DNA of 64,000 nucleotides, from NCBI GenBank assembly GCA_030998015.1, contig JARWMV010000018.1, positions 124,001 through 188,000 on the forward strand, in the 5' to 3' direction. The notes under the pieces are model-generated. The model was not told the origin of the DNA, made no database searches, and saw only the letters and a list, made by a program, of their open reading frames with translations. Origin of the DNA: Ceratorhiza oryzae-sativae (taxonomy: Eukaryota; Basidiomycota; Agaricomycetes; Cantharellales; Ceratobasidiaceae). Each line of letters starts with the position of its first letter. The stretch's first letter is position 1. This document shows, piece after piece, positions 34,144 through 46,559 of this stretch. The translations under genes were made by a program, and so were the position numbers.

Positions 34144-35785
34144 ATGGCACGAGGCCTATTCGGTGGTGCCTTCAAGGGCATAGACGGCTTTGGCAAAGTA
34201 AGTGCGTCGGTCTGCACCGGGGCCGATACTCACCGAGACGCTCGCATAGACGATGGAAGATGTCAAGATCAAAACTCGGACCGGTGCATCGCGTCAGTCG
34301 AACAGAGTGCTCATCGTACTCGTACGCTCACATGGTCGTTCTAGTCACCCTCATCTCTGCGGCGATCATCTTGTTCTTTGCCGTCATCGAGTTTGTCGAC
34401 TATCGGCGGGTCAACATTGACGAGATGATCATTGTCGACCGGTCGCGCGGCGAACGTCTCACGGTCAAGCTGAATATCACATTTCCCCACGTTCCTTGCT
34501 ACTGTACGTCGATTCAGGGCTCTGCAGGTAGACGACCTAAACCCACCGTGTCTAGTGTTATCCTTGGACGTGACCGACATCTCTGGCGAGATCCAGCAAG
34601 ACCTCTCCCACAACCTTCTCAAAACTCGACTCGATGCGCAGGGACAGGTGGTCCACGAAAACACTCTCAACTACCAGATCACGAACGAGGTCGAGCGAAC
34701 GCTCAAGCAACGTCCAGAGGGATACTGTGGGTCATGCTATGGTGCGGATCCACCCGACGGCGGGTGTTGCCAGACGTGTGAGAGCGTACGAAAAGCGTAC
34801 TTGGAGAGAGGCTGGTCGTTTGAGGACCCGAATCTGATCGAGCAGGTGCGATTTCGTTGGTCTCCCTATTCCATGGCTTGTGCTGAGGCGATTTCCAAAC
34901 AGTGTGTTTCCGAGCACTGGACTAACCACCTCCACGAACAAAACACAGAAGGCTGTCGGATCGAAGGCCGGGCTCGCGTCAACAAGGTAGCCGGGAACCT
35001 CCAGTTCTCTCCTGGTCGATCGTACATTTCCCAACGAGACCCATACCACGACCTTGTGCCCTACCTCAAAGACGGCAGCCATCACGACTTTGGCCACCAC
35101 ATCCACGAATTCCATTTCGAGGGCGAGCGAGAGGTCGAGGATACGTGGAGGCCGGGTAACAAGATGTCTGGTTGGCGCAAACGGGTTGGATTGGCGCGAC
35201 ATCAGCTGGATGAGGTGGTTGCGCATGCGATTGATGATCGGGTGAGGCGATATGTTCGTTTAATTGAACCTGGCTCATGGTTTGTCCAAAGACTATGGCG
35301 TCCAACTATATGTTCCAGTACTACATCAAAGTCGTCTCTACCGAGTTCAAGTATTTAGACGGCGAAGTTGTACGTTCTTCCGTCTATCTTGGTAGTATGC
35401 GCTCACATTTGTAATTCCAGGTTCGCTCGCACCAATATTCTGTGACCTCTTTCGAGCGAGATCTTGCTCACGAAGCCCAGACACACGACCATGAACGTGA
35501 CAAGTATGGCCAAATGCATGCACACAGCTATCGTGGAGTGCCTGGCGCATTTTTCAATTTCGAAATCTCGCCGTTGATGGTTGTGCACCGGGAGACTCGT
35601 GGTTCGTTTGCGCATTTCGTGACTTCGTGAGTGAATTTCAAGGATCCCACCCCGAGTGTGCTTGCTGATACGGTCCCAGGCTATGTGCGATTATCGGAGG
35701 CGTGCTTACTGTTGCAAGCATTACCGACTCGGTGCTGTTCACGACGCTGGGCAAAAAAGAAGGTCTGAGTGGGAAATCCATATAG
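34144..35785 (+). CDS. ERV46: ERV46/ERGIC3 COPII vesicle cargo receptor, 421 aa
   Basis: Eight exons (34144-34197, 34250-34283, 34345-34503, 34556-34845, 34903-35241, 35292-35369, 35421-35626, 35680-35785) give an exact 421-aa frame, the usual length. The N-terminal transmembrane helix is TLISAAIILFFAVIEFVDY. The luminal domain contains SLDVTDISGEIQQD, the Cys-rich CGSCYGADPPDGGCCQTC, GCRIEGRARVNKVAGN and HHDFGHHIHEFHF. The C-terminal NFEISPLMVVHRE precedes the second membrane helix (LCAIIGGVLTVASITDSVLF). In yeast and animals Erv46 pairs with Erv41 and cycles between ER and Golgi, retrieving escaped ER residents. A degenerate second copy lies 9.3 kb to the left in opposite orientation. Confidence 0.93.
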
Positions 35786-35939
35786 TGCAGTCCCTGGCTC
35801 TTGTCACTGTATTATAGCATGAATCCGAGTTGCTTTCAATCTGATAGTGCTCCAGTGCAGGCCAAAGGGGCTTGGCTGGTTGGCTGACAAGGGGCTGTAC
35901 AGCACGGATCGATCACGTGGTTGTGATCTGCGATGACGT

Positions 35940-38068
35940 ATGTCGGCTCAGAATAACCTTGCTCTTGGATTTCATGGCCGGGTTGCCCCCCTTGTGGGGA
36001 TGCGTTTCTTGTCCGTCACCATGCGCCTGTACGACGTGGAGATCACGTTCCACTGTGCGCACTCGCTGCCCGTGTCCGACGTCCCGTCTCTGGCGGCCGA
36101 CCCGTACATCCTCGCCTCGCTCCGCGTTCCGTCGTACAGCACGCGCCAGCCCGGCCCGCCACCGCTGCGCTTCCGGAGCAAGACCATCCACCGCACCCGG
36201 GACCCCGAGTGGGACGGCCAAGTATGGCGCGTAGGCGGCGTGCCCGACGCTGGCTTCGCACTGCGCATCGCGGTCCGCGACGAGGACGCGGGGAAGAAAG
36301 ACGACCGGCTGGGCGAGGCGCGCGTGTCCTTTTTCGGAGCCAACGCCGCCAACAAGCGCAAGGGCGACGACGGTGAAAAGAACGCGGACCTCGACTGGGG
36401 CAGCGTGCGCGAGGGCCTCGACGTTGCGCGCCGAGAAGCACCGATCAAGAAGCGGCGGGGAGGCGTCCGGGCGTTCGTGTCGACGTATCTGACGGCCATG
36501 GTGTCCAAGGGAGTGCACGCCAGGAGCGCCACGGTCGTGGTCAGCGTTCGGGTGCTCGGTCTGAGCGAGAACCAGGAGGACCAGAGGGTGTATACCTTGG
36601 GACCCAGTAAGCCATCCCGGTCTGGTTTCACATGGATACTTAATTCCACTAGATTACTACTCGCTCCACTTTTCCTCTCTGCTCGGCAAAATCATAGGCA
36701 CCAAGTCCGTCAACGCATCCAACACCGCTAAACCCAGGGTTTCAAATTTCCAGGCCAACAAGCTGCAGCTCACAGGTCCCGTCCCGAAAGAGCTTGAACA
36801 TCGATATGTCGGTTACCGACCGTTTATCGAGAGCCTTTTTTCCAAGTGCGTCCTCTATTTCAGTTTTGGGGCCACATGCTTGGAACACGCGCTTTCTATT
36901 TCTGATTTTCGCTATCTATAGATCCGGCCTCAAGGGCCGAATACTCAATCGAGCACTCAAGAAACAACATCGATACGTGTACTCGCATGACCAGGCTACC
37001 GTGTATGGTTGCGTGCAACGTCATCAGCATGCAGCCAACGCCTCATCACAATCATCCCCACCAAATCAATCCCATCCATCCTCTCATCCCGAACCGTCGA
37101 CCCCGCAAGCCAACGAAACCCATCCAAAGGACATGAACCCTTTGGCCGCTCAGTTCTTGCACATGGTTCAACATGGAGCAGGTCATCGGCTATATACCTA
37201 TGTTATAACTCTCGACGCCCAGTGGAGATTTACCGAGACGGGCGACGAGTTTGCGATTGAGATGCTGAGTAAACACTCGGTGCGTGGTTGAATGTACTTT
37301 CCTACATCTTCCTCTCTTTCATCGCAAGTGGTGGCCCTCACTATTCATACTTGCTTCTGATAAAATCCCATCCGATATGAGAGCACTTTTGAACTAACAC
37401 GATACGTCAAGATGCATGCAGACGCCGCGCCTTACATCGCATATTCAGGTGAAATGTTTGTCCGTCGGATTGGCACCCAAGGATGGGAACAAGATGAACA
37501 GGAAGAGCCGGATGCCCAAGCTGATCCCGATCAAGACGAAAGGCATGCACCCGGTGCAAAGAAACACCCTCCGTCGGCCTATGAGCTAGTGATTGACAAC
37601 GACTCGGGCACCTATCGACCGCATAAGCAGCTTTTGCCGGTTTTGGAAAAGTTCCTAGGGAGCGAGGCAAACCTGGGTGCGTGGTTTCATGAGTATATTT
37701 CCACACCTCCAGTTGCTGAAATAATTATCTCATTGTCCTTTTTCTCGACTGAAATGGATGGTTGATTTCTGCTGAGGACAGGTGGCCCCGGTGGACTAGG
37801 GAAGATTACGGCCGTGGATGGCTTTGATCGAGGTCTCAAGCATACCAAGAAGCAGCGAGCCGAAGCAAAGAAGCGGCAAGGGCAACAGACCAGGCAGGCT
37901 CAGATCAGGCGCTCAAGCTCTGGGTCGGTGTCCAGTGTTGGTAGTCTAAGCAGCGACCAAGTCGAGAGGGTCATCCGGGATGGCCTACATCCCGAAGAGA
38001 CTGACCAACGCAAGCAAGTCCTCAACGGGGGAACACATGGAAACGGTCTAGTCACAAAACGAATTTAA
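35940..38068 (+). CDS. C2-domain protein, 589 aa
   Basis: Five exons (35940-36606, 36653-36845, 36922-37279, 37412-37676, 37782-38068) give 589 aa. In-frame ATGs at 36000 and 36021 are alternative starts; the last (MRLYDVEITFHCAHSLPVSD) sits right at the C2 beta-strand pattern. The C2-like region (about residues 30-130) has DPYILASLRVPSY, HRTRDPEWDG and VRDEDAGKKDDRLGEARV, which supply Asp residues in the places used for calcium. The middle contains PKELEHRYVGYRPFIESLFSK and LKGRILNRALKKQHRYVY; the C-terminus has a Lys/Gln-rich helix (KKQRAEAKKRQGQQT) and a Ser-rich stretch. It is probably a peripheral membrane protein. The first exon is markedly GC-rich. The function is not assigned beyond membrane or calcium binding. 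Confidence 0.8.
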
Positions 38069-40030
38069 AGGGCGTGCCGCTGAGGGAAAGCGCGGATAGC
38101 CACGTTCGAAGAGATGAAGACTGGAGCAAAGGGAATGGCTGATAACTAGAAACCAGGGGGGTTGGAGAGAATACGTCTTCCAGCGGTGCTGTGAGAACAT
38201 CCGGCGGGGAGGGACAGGTGTGCAAAGGTCGCTAAACCAGATTTTATGGAAGTAAACTATTACTGTACCTATATGCCCATATATCGCTCTTGTCTGTTAT
38301 CGTCTAACGCCAAATTTCACACCTATTATCTTTTCGTGAGATGCGGATTTTCGCATTCCCACAGATGGCTGGCTCAGATACACGCCCGCGTGAGCCGCCG
38401 TAACCTAACCACGTGCCCTTACTTATGTCCAGAGTCCGTTTGAACATGACTGGGCGGTCCCTAAAGCGGTATGTGATGGCCGTCGTTCTTAGATTGATTT
38501 TTATCCCCCTGCGTGGTATTTTCGAGATGTGACTCGTTGTATGTTGACGTGTTGAATACAATTGTGATTCTGGAACAAATACTCGGTGTCGCAATGCCCA
38601 GCAACACAGTATGTTTCCGTGCAATAAAGTGTACGATTGAGGCACAATCGGTGTATCGTGGATCCCATGTTTTCGAGAACGCATTCAAGAAACCTCCAAG
38701 CTCAATATTGTGCCGACGTTCGGCCACATCATCTTGGAATCATCCTTCCTTACACTGGTGGTGCATATTTTCATTTGCGGATCATGGGAGATCGGCGTAC
38801 AAGTGATCCGCGATGATGGTACCCGGGTTCGTCATGGCTTCGCACGTAAATTGAACGTACAAGCACAAACGTTCGCACAACGTTTGTGTTACATGTCTGC
38901 CACGTGACTCGCTGGAGGTCGTTGGGTAACACACCCTTCTTTCACGTTACTCTCCCTCCACCACACCCCCCTTGCTATCATGCCCAGATACGTGGCACAA
39001 AATGAGGATTTCAGTACGTACCTTGAGCTGCTCACAAACAACCATTGACTGAGGATAAGATATGACTTATGTTAAGAAATTGCTGCATGCCAAGGGCCTT
39101 TACATGTGTACTCTCTGTACTTCAATGAACATCAGCAAAAACGGTTTTTCCATGCAAGAGCTTTGGGAAAACAATATGTAATAACAGAGCTTGAAAGACA
39201 AGCAAAGACTCTGTGAGTTGTTGAAATAGCTTTAAAGATACTGCAATACATGCCCATGTTTTGGATGTCTTGAAATTTGGTCAAATGTCTTGAAGGTTAG
39301 GTTAGGTTAGGTGGAGTGAGGAGTCGTGAGTGCGAGCGGAGCGAGCACGAGCGGCGACGAGCGGAAGAAAGGCTAAGAACTCCTAGGTAAATACCCGGGA
39401 GAGACTTTCGTAGATACTCATCAGAGCCCTTCCACTGTGTCTTTTTATGCCGTGGCAGACGAACATGCCACGTCATTGGTGTAAGAAACGCCAAGGGAAG
39501 AAGACTTAACCGAACAAAGGAGAAGAACAGCTGACTGATCCTGACCGCATGGTAACCGTCCATGTGATCACTCCTCACACACGACTGGCCAATCAGGGGG
39601 AGACACCTGACCAACGCCAAGAACCAACAAGGTCCGAACCGAGCTGATCCGTGTGAAGCTGAGGCTCCCACGGACTCGGCGATCCGAGGATCAACCGGCC
39701 GAGGGCTCAACTCAACTCCACCCAGACCCTGCCCGGTGAACCCTGAAGGTTCTCAAAGCGCCGGAACAGGCGCTCAAACCCTGAGGACCGAGAAGTGCCT
39801 GACTAAGTGACCAGGGATTTGTAATATACCCTGAGTCACGTGACACTTAGTCAGCTAGAGAGTAAAGGACAAGTCATCCAAGATGACTAATCCTCCCTTA
39901 ACCATTACCTAATCTGGTTAGGATTAAGGTTAGGTTATTAGGGTGTAGTAGGCTGCTGGTAGGTCTGATTTTTCCATGTTCCAGCCTGCACTCTTCCCCA
40001 TGCCAGTCTGGTCCCTCATGGCATGCTAAG
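38069..40030. other. Large intergenic region
   Basis: No convincing gene. Short motif-free open stretches occur on both strands. A (GGTTA)n-like AGGTTAGGTTAGGTTAGG at about 39293-39311 and a GAGCGGAGCGAGCACGAGCGG tract at 39335-39362 suggest low-complexity or transposon-derived sequence. TCACGTGA-type palindromes appear near 39836. Confidence 0.35.
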
Positions 40031-40970
40031 TGGGCAAGTTGCATACTTTGTACCCATATGCTTCATGGCATTGGCTGCTGACAAATCACTTGGCTCTGCC
40101 ACATGGCCACTTGATCTGTTAAGCACTGTCCTCTTTGCTTTCCAATCATGTTGGTAAAATAACACTGCCTCAATGGCAGAATAAAACTTGCACCCAGGTA
40201 TCTAAGTACACTGCAAGCATAGAGTTGCGTACTTTGTACCACTCTACAGTGGGAGACCTGCTGCTGACCAAGCAGCATGGCTATGTGTAGTGGACCCTGT
40301 GGTGTGTCCCAGCCACTGAGCTATGAGTAATCAGTCACTTCAAGCACTGTCCCTGAGTAACCTCAAGCCCTTACTTGTCCCTCCTGACTGGGTTGCATAC
40401 AATGTATGCACACCACATGACAGCCCATACTATCATACAATGACAGTACAATGATTTGGAATAGTATTGTATCAGAGTTTTTGTTTTTTCTTGGCACCAT
40501 ACATGGCACAGTACCTTTTGCGTACAAAGTATGCAACCTTGTTGGGAACCCAGCATGCTTTGTCATACTCTGCCTGACCCTAACAATATGACTGACACAT
40601 GAGTGAGTTGTAGTCTGTGTGCATACAAAGTACGCACTCAGTGCACTGTTCTGTTTTCCATGCAAGGCAGAATCACATCCTGATTACTGCTTTTTTAATG
40701 CTCCAAATTTGTTGATATTAATATATGATAGACAGCCCAGTTATATCCAGCACCTGATTGAGGTGCTCTTGTGTTTGCGTACTTTGTACGCATTGCTGCC
40801 AGAGGCACGTTGCTTACTTAATCCATACAGAGTGAGGTCAGCCAAGCATGTTGAAATCATTACAATAATACATACTATTCAAGTCCACATGATTGCATAT
40901 CCTCTCCACGTGATGTACCATAGGCTTATTGCCTAGGTGCTGAGCTGCTGTCAATCCAGCTGCGTACCCT

Positions 40971-41336
40971 GTACGCACACTTCCTACAAGCCCATTCCTG
41001 GCTAAATAAAATGCGCCATGGCCAAATACTACTCTGCCCTCATGATAAAGCACTCAAAATTGCATGCCAGAATTTCAGCGTCTTCTGTTTATGTTCATCT
41101 CCGCATATTTTACTCCGCTCAATGCGCGCCATGGGTCATTCGAGAGCCACAGTCGAGAGCTTTCGAACGACGTATAGTGCTTGCTGAGCGGAGCAAAACT
41201 CGCAGAGATAGATGGGACACTAGATCTGCTGAAATTCTAGCATACAGTCTCTAGTGTTTTATGGCAAGAGCAGAGTAATACTTGGCCATGGCGGGCTTCA
41301 TATAGCTAGGGATGAACTTGTAGGAAGTGTGCGTAC
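40971..41336. mobile_element. Foldback (MITE-like) element, copy 1
   Basis: Starts GTACGCACACTTCCTACAAG and ends in the reverse complement, CTTGTAGGAAGTGTGCGTAC. Inside, CATGGCCAAATACTACTCTGC pairs with a site near 41270-41290 and CCAGAATTTCAGC pairs with CTGAAATTCTAGC, so imperfect arms of about 170 bp enclose a short centre. The strand could form a long hairpin. There is no coding capacity. Confidence 0.75.
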
Positions 41337-41779
41337 AAAGTACGCAACCTTGTTGGGAACCCAGCATGCTTTGTCATACTCTGCCTGATCCTAACAACAG
41401 CGCTGCCACATGAGCAAGTCATAATCTGTGTGCGTGCAAAGTACGCACCCAGTGCACTGTTCCGTTTTCCATGCAAGGCAGGATCACATCCCTATTACTG
41501 CTTTTTTTATGCTCCAAATTTGTTGACCTTAATATATGATAGACAGCCCAGTTATATCCAGCACCTGATTGAGGTGCTCTTGTGTTTGCGTACTTTGTAC
41601 GCATTGCTGCCAGAGGCACGTTGCTTACTTAATCCATACAGGGTGAGGTCAGCCAAGCGTGTTGAAATCATTACAATAATACATATTATTCAAGTCCACA
41701 TGATTGCATATCCTCTCCATGTGATGTACCATAGGCTTATTGCCTAGGTGCTGAGCTGCTGTCAATCCAGCTGTACCCT

Positions 41780-42144
41780 GTACGCACACTTCCTACAAGC
41801 CCATTCCTGGCTAAATAAAGTGCACCATGGCCAAATACTACTCTACCCTCACTATAAGGCACTCAAGATTGCATGCCAGAATTTCAGCGCCTTCTGTCTC
41901 CATCTATCTCCGCAGATTTACTCCGCTCAATGCGCGCCATGGGTCATTCGAGAGCCACAGTCGAGAGCTTTCGAACGATGTATAGTGCTTGCTGAGCGGA
42001 GCGAAACTCGCAGAGATAGATGGGAGACCAGATCTGCTGAAATTCTAGCATGCAATCTCTAGTGTTTTATGGCAAGAGCAGAGTGATACTTGGCCATGGC
42101 GGGCTTCATATAGCTAGGGATGAACTTGTAGGAAGTGTGCGTAC
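41780..42144. mobile_element. Foldback (MITE-like) element, copy 2
   Basis: Same termini and arms as the element at 40971; 365 bp. It lies at the same position within the second tandem unit, so it spread by unit duplication and not by independent insertion. Confidence 0.75.
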
Positions 42145-42589
42145 AAAGTACGCAACCTTGTTGGGAACCCAGCATGCTTTGTCATACTCTGCCTGACCCT
42201 AACAATATGACTGACACATGAGCGAGTCATAGTCTGTGTGCATACAAAGTACGCACCCGGTGCACTGTTCCGTTTTCCATGCAAGGTGGGATCACATCCC
42301 TATTACTGCTTTTTTTATGCTCCAAATTTGTTGATATTAATATATGATAGACAGCCCAGTTATATCCAGCACCTGATTGAGGTGCTCTTGTGTTTGCGTA
42401 CTTTGTACGCATTGCTGCCAGAGGCACGTTGCTTACTTAATCCATACAGGGTGAGGTCAGCCGAGCGTGTTGAAATCATTACAATAATACATACTATTCA
42501 AGTCCACATGATTGCATATCCTCTCCATGTGATGCGCCATGAGCTTATTGCCCAGGTGCTGAGCTGCTGTCAATCCAGCTGCGTACCCT

Positions 42590-42954
42590 GTACGCACACT
42601 TCCTACAAGCCCATTCTTGGCTAAATAAAGTGCACCATGGCCAAATACTACTCTGCCCTCACTATAAAGCACTTGAGATTGCATGCCAGAATTTCAGCGC
42701 CTTCTGTCTCTGTCTATCTCTGCAGATTTACTCCGCTCAATGCGCGCCATGGGTCATTCGAGAGCCACAGTCGAGAGCTTTCGAACGACGTATAGTGCTT
42801 GCTGAGCGGAGCGAAACTCGCAGAGATAGATGGGAGACCAGATCTGCTGAAATTCTAGCATGCAATCTCTAGTGTTTTATGGCAAGAGCAGAGTGATACT
42901 TGGCCATGGCGGGCTTCATATAGCTAGGGATGAACTTGTAGGAAGTGTGCGTAC
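42590..42954. mobile_element. Foldback (MITE-like) element, copy 3
   Basis: Same termini and arms as copies 1 and 2; 365 bp, in the third tandem unit. Confidence 0.75.
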
Positions 42955-43390
42955 AAAGTACGCAACCTTGTTGGGAACCCAGCATGCTTTGTCATACTCT
43001 GCCTGACCCTAACAATATGACTGACACATGAGCGAGTCATAGTCTGTGTGCGTACAAAGTACGCACCCAGTGCACTGTTCCGTTTTCCATGCAAGGTGGG
43101 ATCACATCCCTATTACTGCTTTTTTTATGCTCCAAATTTTTTGTTCTTATTACATGATAGACAGCTCAGTTATATCCAGCATCTGATTGAGGTACTCTTG
43201 TGTTTGCGTACTTTGTACGCATTGCCACCAGAGGCACTTTGCTTACCTAATTCATACGGCGTGAGGTCAGCCAATCTTGTTATAAGCATTAAAACAATAG
43301 GTACTATTGAAATCCATGCATAGTGTATATGCTCTCCATGTGGTGCACTGTATGCTCATTCTCAAGCACTGATCCCCTGTCAATTCAGCT

Positions 43391-43995
43391 GCACACTCTG
43401 TACACACACTTCCTACCAACCCAGCCTTAGCTATAAGAACCTTGCCATAGCTAAATGCTGAACGATCCTGCGCATATATTGAACTTATATCGATGTTATA
43501 CTGCCCTTTTGTTTTTCTGTCTCATATTTCATGTTCTATCCCTGTTTGTACTTTCTTCCTCCTGCATACACACCGATGTACTGTCCGAGATTTCCTGTTG
43601 TATTGTATATAAGGAAATACACAAGTCACTGAACCGAGAGTGATGTTCTCCCCACTCACATCCAACAGGCTCAAATCGCTTCCTTCGCCTGTGCTAGGTA
43701 TTAATTGGAGTGCATTTATTCGTTACGCTTGAACACTAAATACTATCTACCCTTACTACAGATCAGCAGAGACGTCATACCAGAATTTTAGCACATTCTG
43801 TCTCCCACCTGTCCCCACAAATTTTACCCTGCTAACTATGCACTATACGTCGTTCAAAAGCCCTTATCTGTGGCTCTTGAATGGTCTGCAGCAAGCCTTG
43901 AGTGGAGTAAAACCCGCTGATGCGCAGGCAAGACAGAATGTGCTGGAATTCCAGCATAACATTTCTCTCTATAAATCAACAGTATAACTCAGCTA
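43391..43995. mobile_element. Diverged foldback relative
   Basis: Starts near CTGTACACACACTTCCTACC and contains the inner arms in altered form: CCAGAATTTTAGCACATTCTGTC near 43790 against GACAGAATGTGCTGGAATTCCAG near 43931-43953. It is longer than the other copies, having extra sequence in the left half, and is clearly older. Confidence 0.55.
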
Positions 43996-46340
43996 TACCC
44001 CATTGCCCAGCCAAAAAACTGGGGTACTGTGCTATCTGCATACTTTGTATACACTTTTTGTGCGGTACAGGCTCCTTACCTAACCAAGTGCTGCCCAAGG
44101 CTGCACATGGTGAATTTTTTGTAAGAATCACAACAATAATTGCCAGTGGACTCACCGCATACAATGTGCGCAGTCTCAAAACCAGCCCTTCAATCACATT
44201 ATCTGTTTAGGTGGATACTATGCGTTGAACAAGGTCATGCAATCCTGGTATTCCAGCGCATATAGTCTGCTTTCCGATATTTACATGTACCCAAAAATCA
44301 CCTTTCTCGTACTCTACGCCTTCCTCCTTGCATGCTTCCCTGAAGTTGTCAATAGACAGAACCTAAGACCCTAAAACTCAGTGGTCGCATACATGGTGAT
44401 CTATTCAAACAGTGGTTACAATCCATGCCCAACAAGCACAATGATCCCTGGAGATAATGGCTTGCTTGGGAGCCAACTTGAAGACTATCTGGTTGATATC
44501 AAGGCTCTTTTTGTAATTGAAGCGTGGTAAGTCGAACCTTCACCGCTGCTGCAAATATCTCCCACTGATCGTTGCTGTTGATCTCAGCTGGGATCTTCCA
44601 CACCCCGGGGTGATTGTGCTATCATTCTCAGAGATAGTAAATTATCATATTCACATATCCAGATATTAGAAATTACATACCAAGACCCACTCCTGTAATG
44701 GAGTTACATAGAATAGGGCATGATGGGCATGCAGTACCATCGTCGGCACACAGTTCGACTCCAGCTCTTGTGGGGGTAGCAGTCACATCCACTATGGCTC
44801 ATTATGCGCTTAGGAATGCTCACAATGCCCAGACTCAATTCTTTACAAGACAGCATTTTAAGCTGAGCTCTATACTTTTCAAGCCCATGGACAGCTTGGT
44901 GTATAAAATTTACATCGGCCTTGGAGTTTTTTTTATTGACAAATTACTTTATAGGATGTACCTAGGTTCGACACATATTTAGAGGACCTGGGCAGCAAGC
45001 CTGAAATCACGGCCTTGTGTACTGAAACAACTGCTCCTGCTTCAATAGCTCCTATGTCCTCCAAATTGGAGCTGAAGGGTCACACAAAAATACCAAGTAA
45101 ACCACGCACCAAGCTCTGACAGACAACTTTGCCATTCAAGTGCATTCGGCATGATGAGTGGCTCATCCAGGAAAAGCGCCAGTATGCTGACTGCCAGGCT
45201 GATCGTGAAGCTTAAGCGGTGCAACTTGCACATTTCAAACTGCAGAAAAAAGCGAAAAGCGCGAGTACAAGTGTGTTTCCAAGCGTTTGCTGCGTGCCTG
45301 TCAGAGGAAGGCTATAAAAGCGGCCAAGGAATTGAAGAAGCACAAAGTTGAAAGGAAGGTATGTGGTTCAATTGTTGTATTGTCACGCATATACTCACAT
45401 TCACTCCACAATTAGCAAGCTTCAAATGTTCCAACCACTGCTCCTGACAATTTAATAACAATCTCTTTGCTCTCCAGGCCCTACAGCCACCGCACGGTAA
45501 GTGACCGATGGGCTCGAAGGCAACGTGAGTGCTGATCCAAACGGCGCGCCTACGATGCGCTTGCAAGCATGTTGTGGCCCCACCTCGCGTCCACGATCCT
45601 GGGCAACGCCATAAAGGTGTGTTACTGGCTTCGCACCTGATGTCAGTGCCGTTGCTCACCATCTGTTTCGCCCTCCCTTACCACCACGCACGACCATCAC
45701 CTCTCGGGCAATGACACGCCCTCGGGTTGCCCCTTCGCGACCGATCGGAAACGAAAGGACCGCCGACGCCCAACCGATTGCCGACCCTCGACCAACGCGT
45801 CAACGCGAGCGCCCGCGTAGCTGTTTCGCGCCCCGAACTGCCGTACCATCGACTACGGCGGGTGCTCAACTGACCCGTTGCAGCAAACGCCTGCGCCTTC
45901 GTGTTCAATCCACATCGGGAACCGCCGCTTGCGTTCATTACTACTTGGGCAACCGTATGACCACGACCACAACCAACGCTCGACTGACCCAGTGAGTCAC
46001 CGGTTGACCTGAACGTGACACGAGCGATGACCCAATCAACACGCCCATGATGCGTCCAACCTCGCCTCACGACCTCGATACCAACCCCAACCGTCGCTTA
46101 CCAACCTCGACTGTCGTTTACGGACATTGGCTGCCCATGCCATTGCTCATCCCGCGAACCGGCGCTCTGTCTCCCGGCCGCTCCATAGTTGCAGCATTGG
46201 CGCTGCCTTTCGCCCCGACCACGCCCCAGCCCAACGCTCCCCACTTGCCGCTCTGTTGGCTTTTCTGAAATTTTAATTATTTCTTTTTTTTTTTAAGAAA
46301 AATCTTTTCATATGTAATTACCCTTAGCTTTAATAAATAT
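43996..46340. other. Degenerate repeat-rich region
   Basis: Two more half-palindromes (about 44037 and 44157) show that the repeat family continues. A 94-codon open stretch at 44698-44982 and coding-like debris near 45150-45360 (for example ACQRKAIKAAKELKKHK in a broken frame) may be transposase remnants. From about 45640 to 46250 the composition changes abruptly to CGA/CCAAC-rich, GC-rich sequence without a recognisable gene, followed by a poly-T/A stretch near 46285. Confidence 0.3.
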
Positions 46341-46394
46341 TTATGTACACATTTATTGAACCATGGCATAAGAGTGAACACGCAAACATACTAC

Positions 46395-46555
46395 ATACAG
46401 TACACTACTGTAGATTACGTTCTACTGTAGCCGAGACTAAGAATATGTCTACTGTAGACCTACGGTGGACCTTGCGTAGAACTGTGTGGTCTACAGCAAA
46501 GTTCAAGAGCAATAAATGGTCTACTAATGTCTACATAGACCAAGGTAGACTTTGA
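46395..46555. repeat. Cluster of GTCTAC/GTAGAC motifs
   Basis: Within about 160 bp the pentamer TCTAC and its complement GTAGA occur roughly ten times on both strands, for example ATGTCTACTGTAGACCTAC and GGTCTACTAATGTCTACATAGACC. The arrangement resembles subterminal repeats of a DNA transposon, but no terminal inverted repeat was identified. Confidence 0.45.
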
Positions 46556-46559
46556 CATT

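Larger units (their letters stand above)
40519..43330. repeat. Tandem array, about 810-bp unit
   Basis: The phrase GTTGGGAACCCAGCATGC recurs at 40541, 41352, 42160 and 42970, giving periods of 811, 808 and 810 bp. Three complete units and part of a fourth are present, differing by scattered substitutions and small indels. Each unit contains a foldback element (listed separately) and several copies of the GCRTACNNNGTAYGC palindrome. Short open frames of about 105 codons recur in register in every unit but contain no motif and arise from the repetition. No target duplication was identified for the array. Confidence 0.9.

Noticed and set aside
39293..39311. AGGTTAGGTTAGGTTAGG as interstitial telomere
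   Set aside because: Only three copies of TTAGG, not the fungal TTAGGG, inside ordinary sequence.
39297..39710. 137-codon minus-strand ORF
   Set aside because: Low-complexity composition, no motif or splice structure; probably repeat sequence.
40619..43323. Recurring open frames of about 100 codons as a gene family
   Set aside because: They repeat because the DNA is tandemly repeated; no motif, and both strands are equally open.
40519..43330. Regular repeats with spacers, CRISPR-like at a glance
   Set aside because: Period is 810 bp with near-identical units, and the organism is eukaryotic; this is a satellite.
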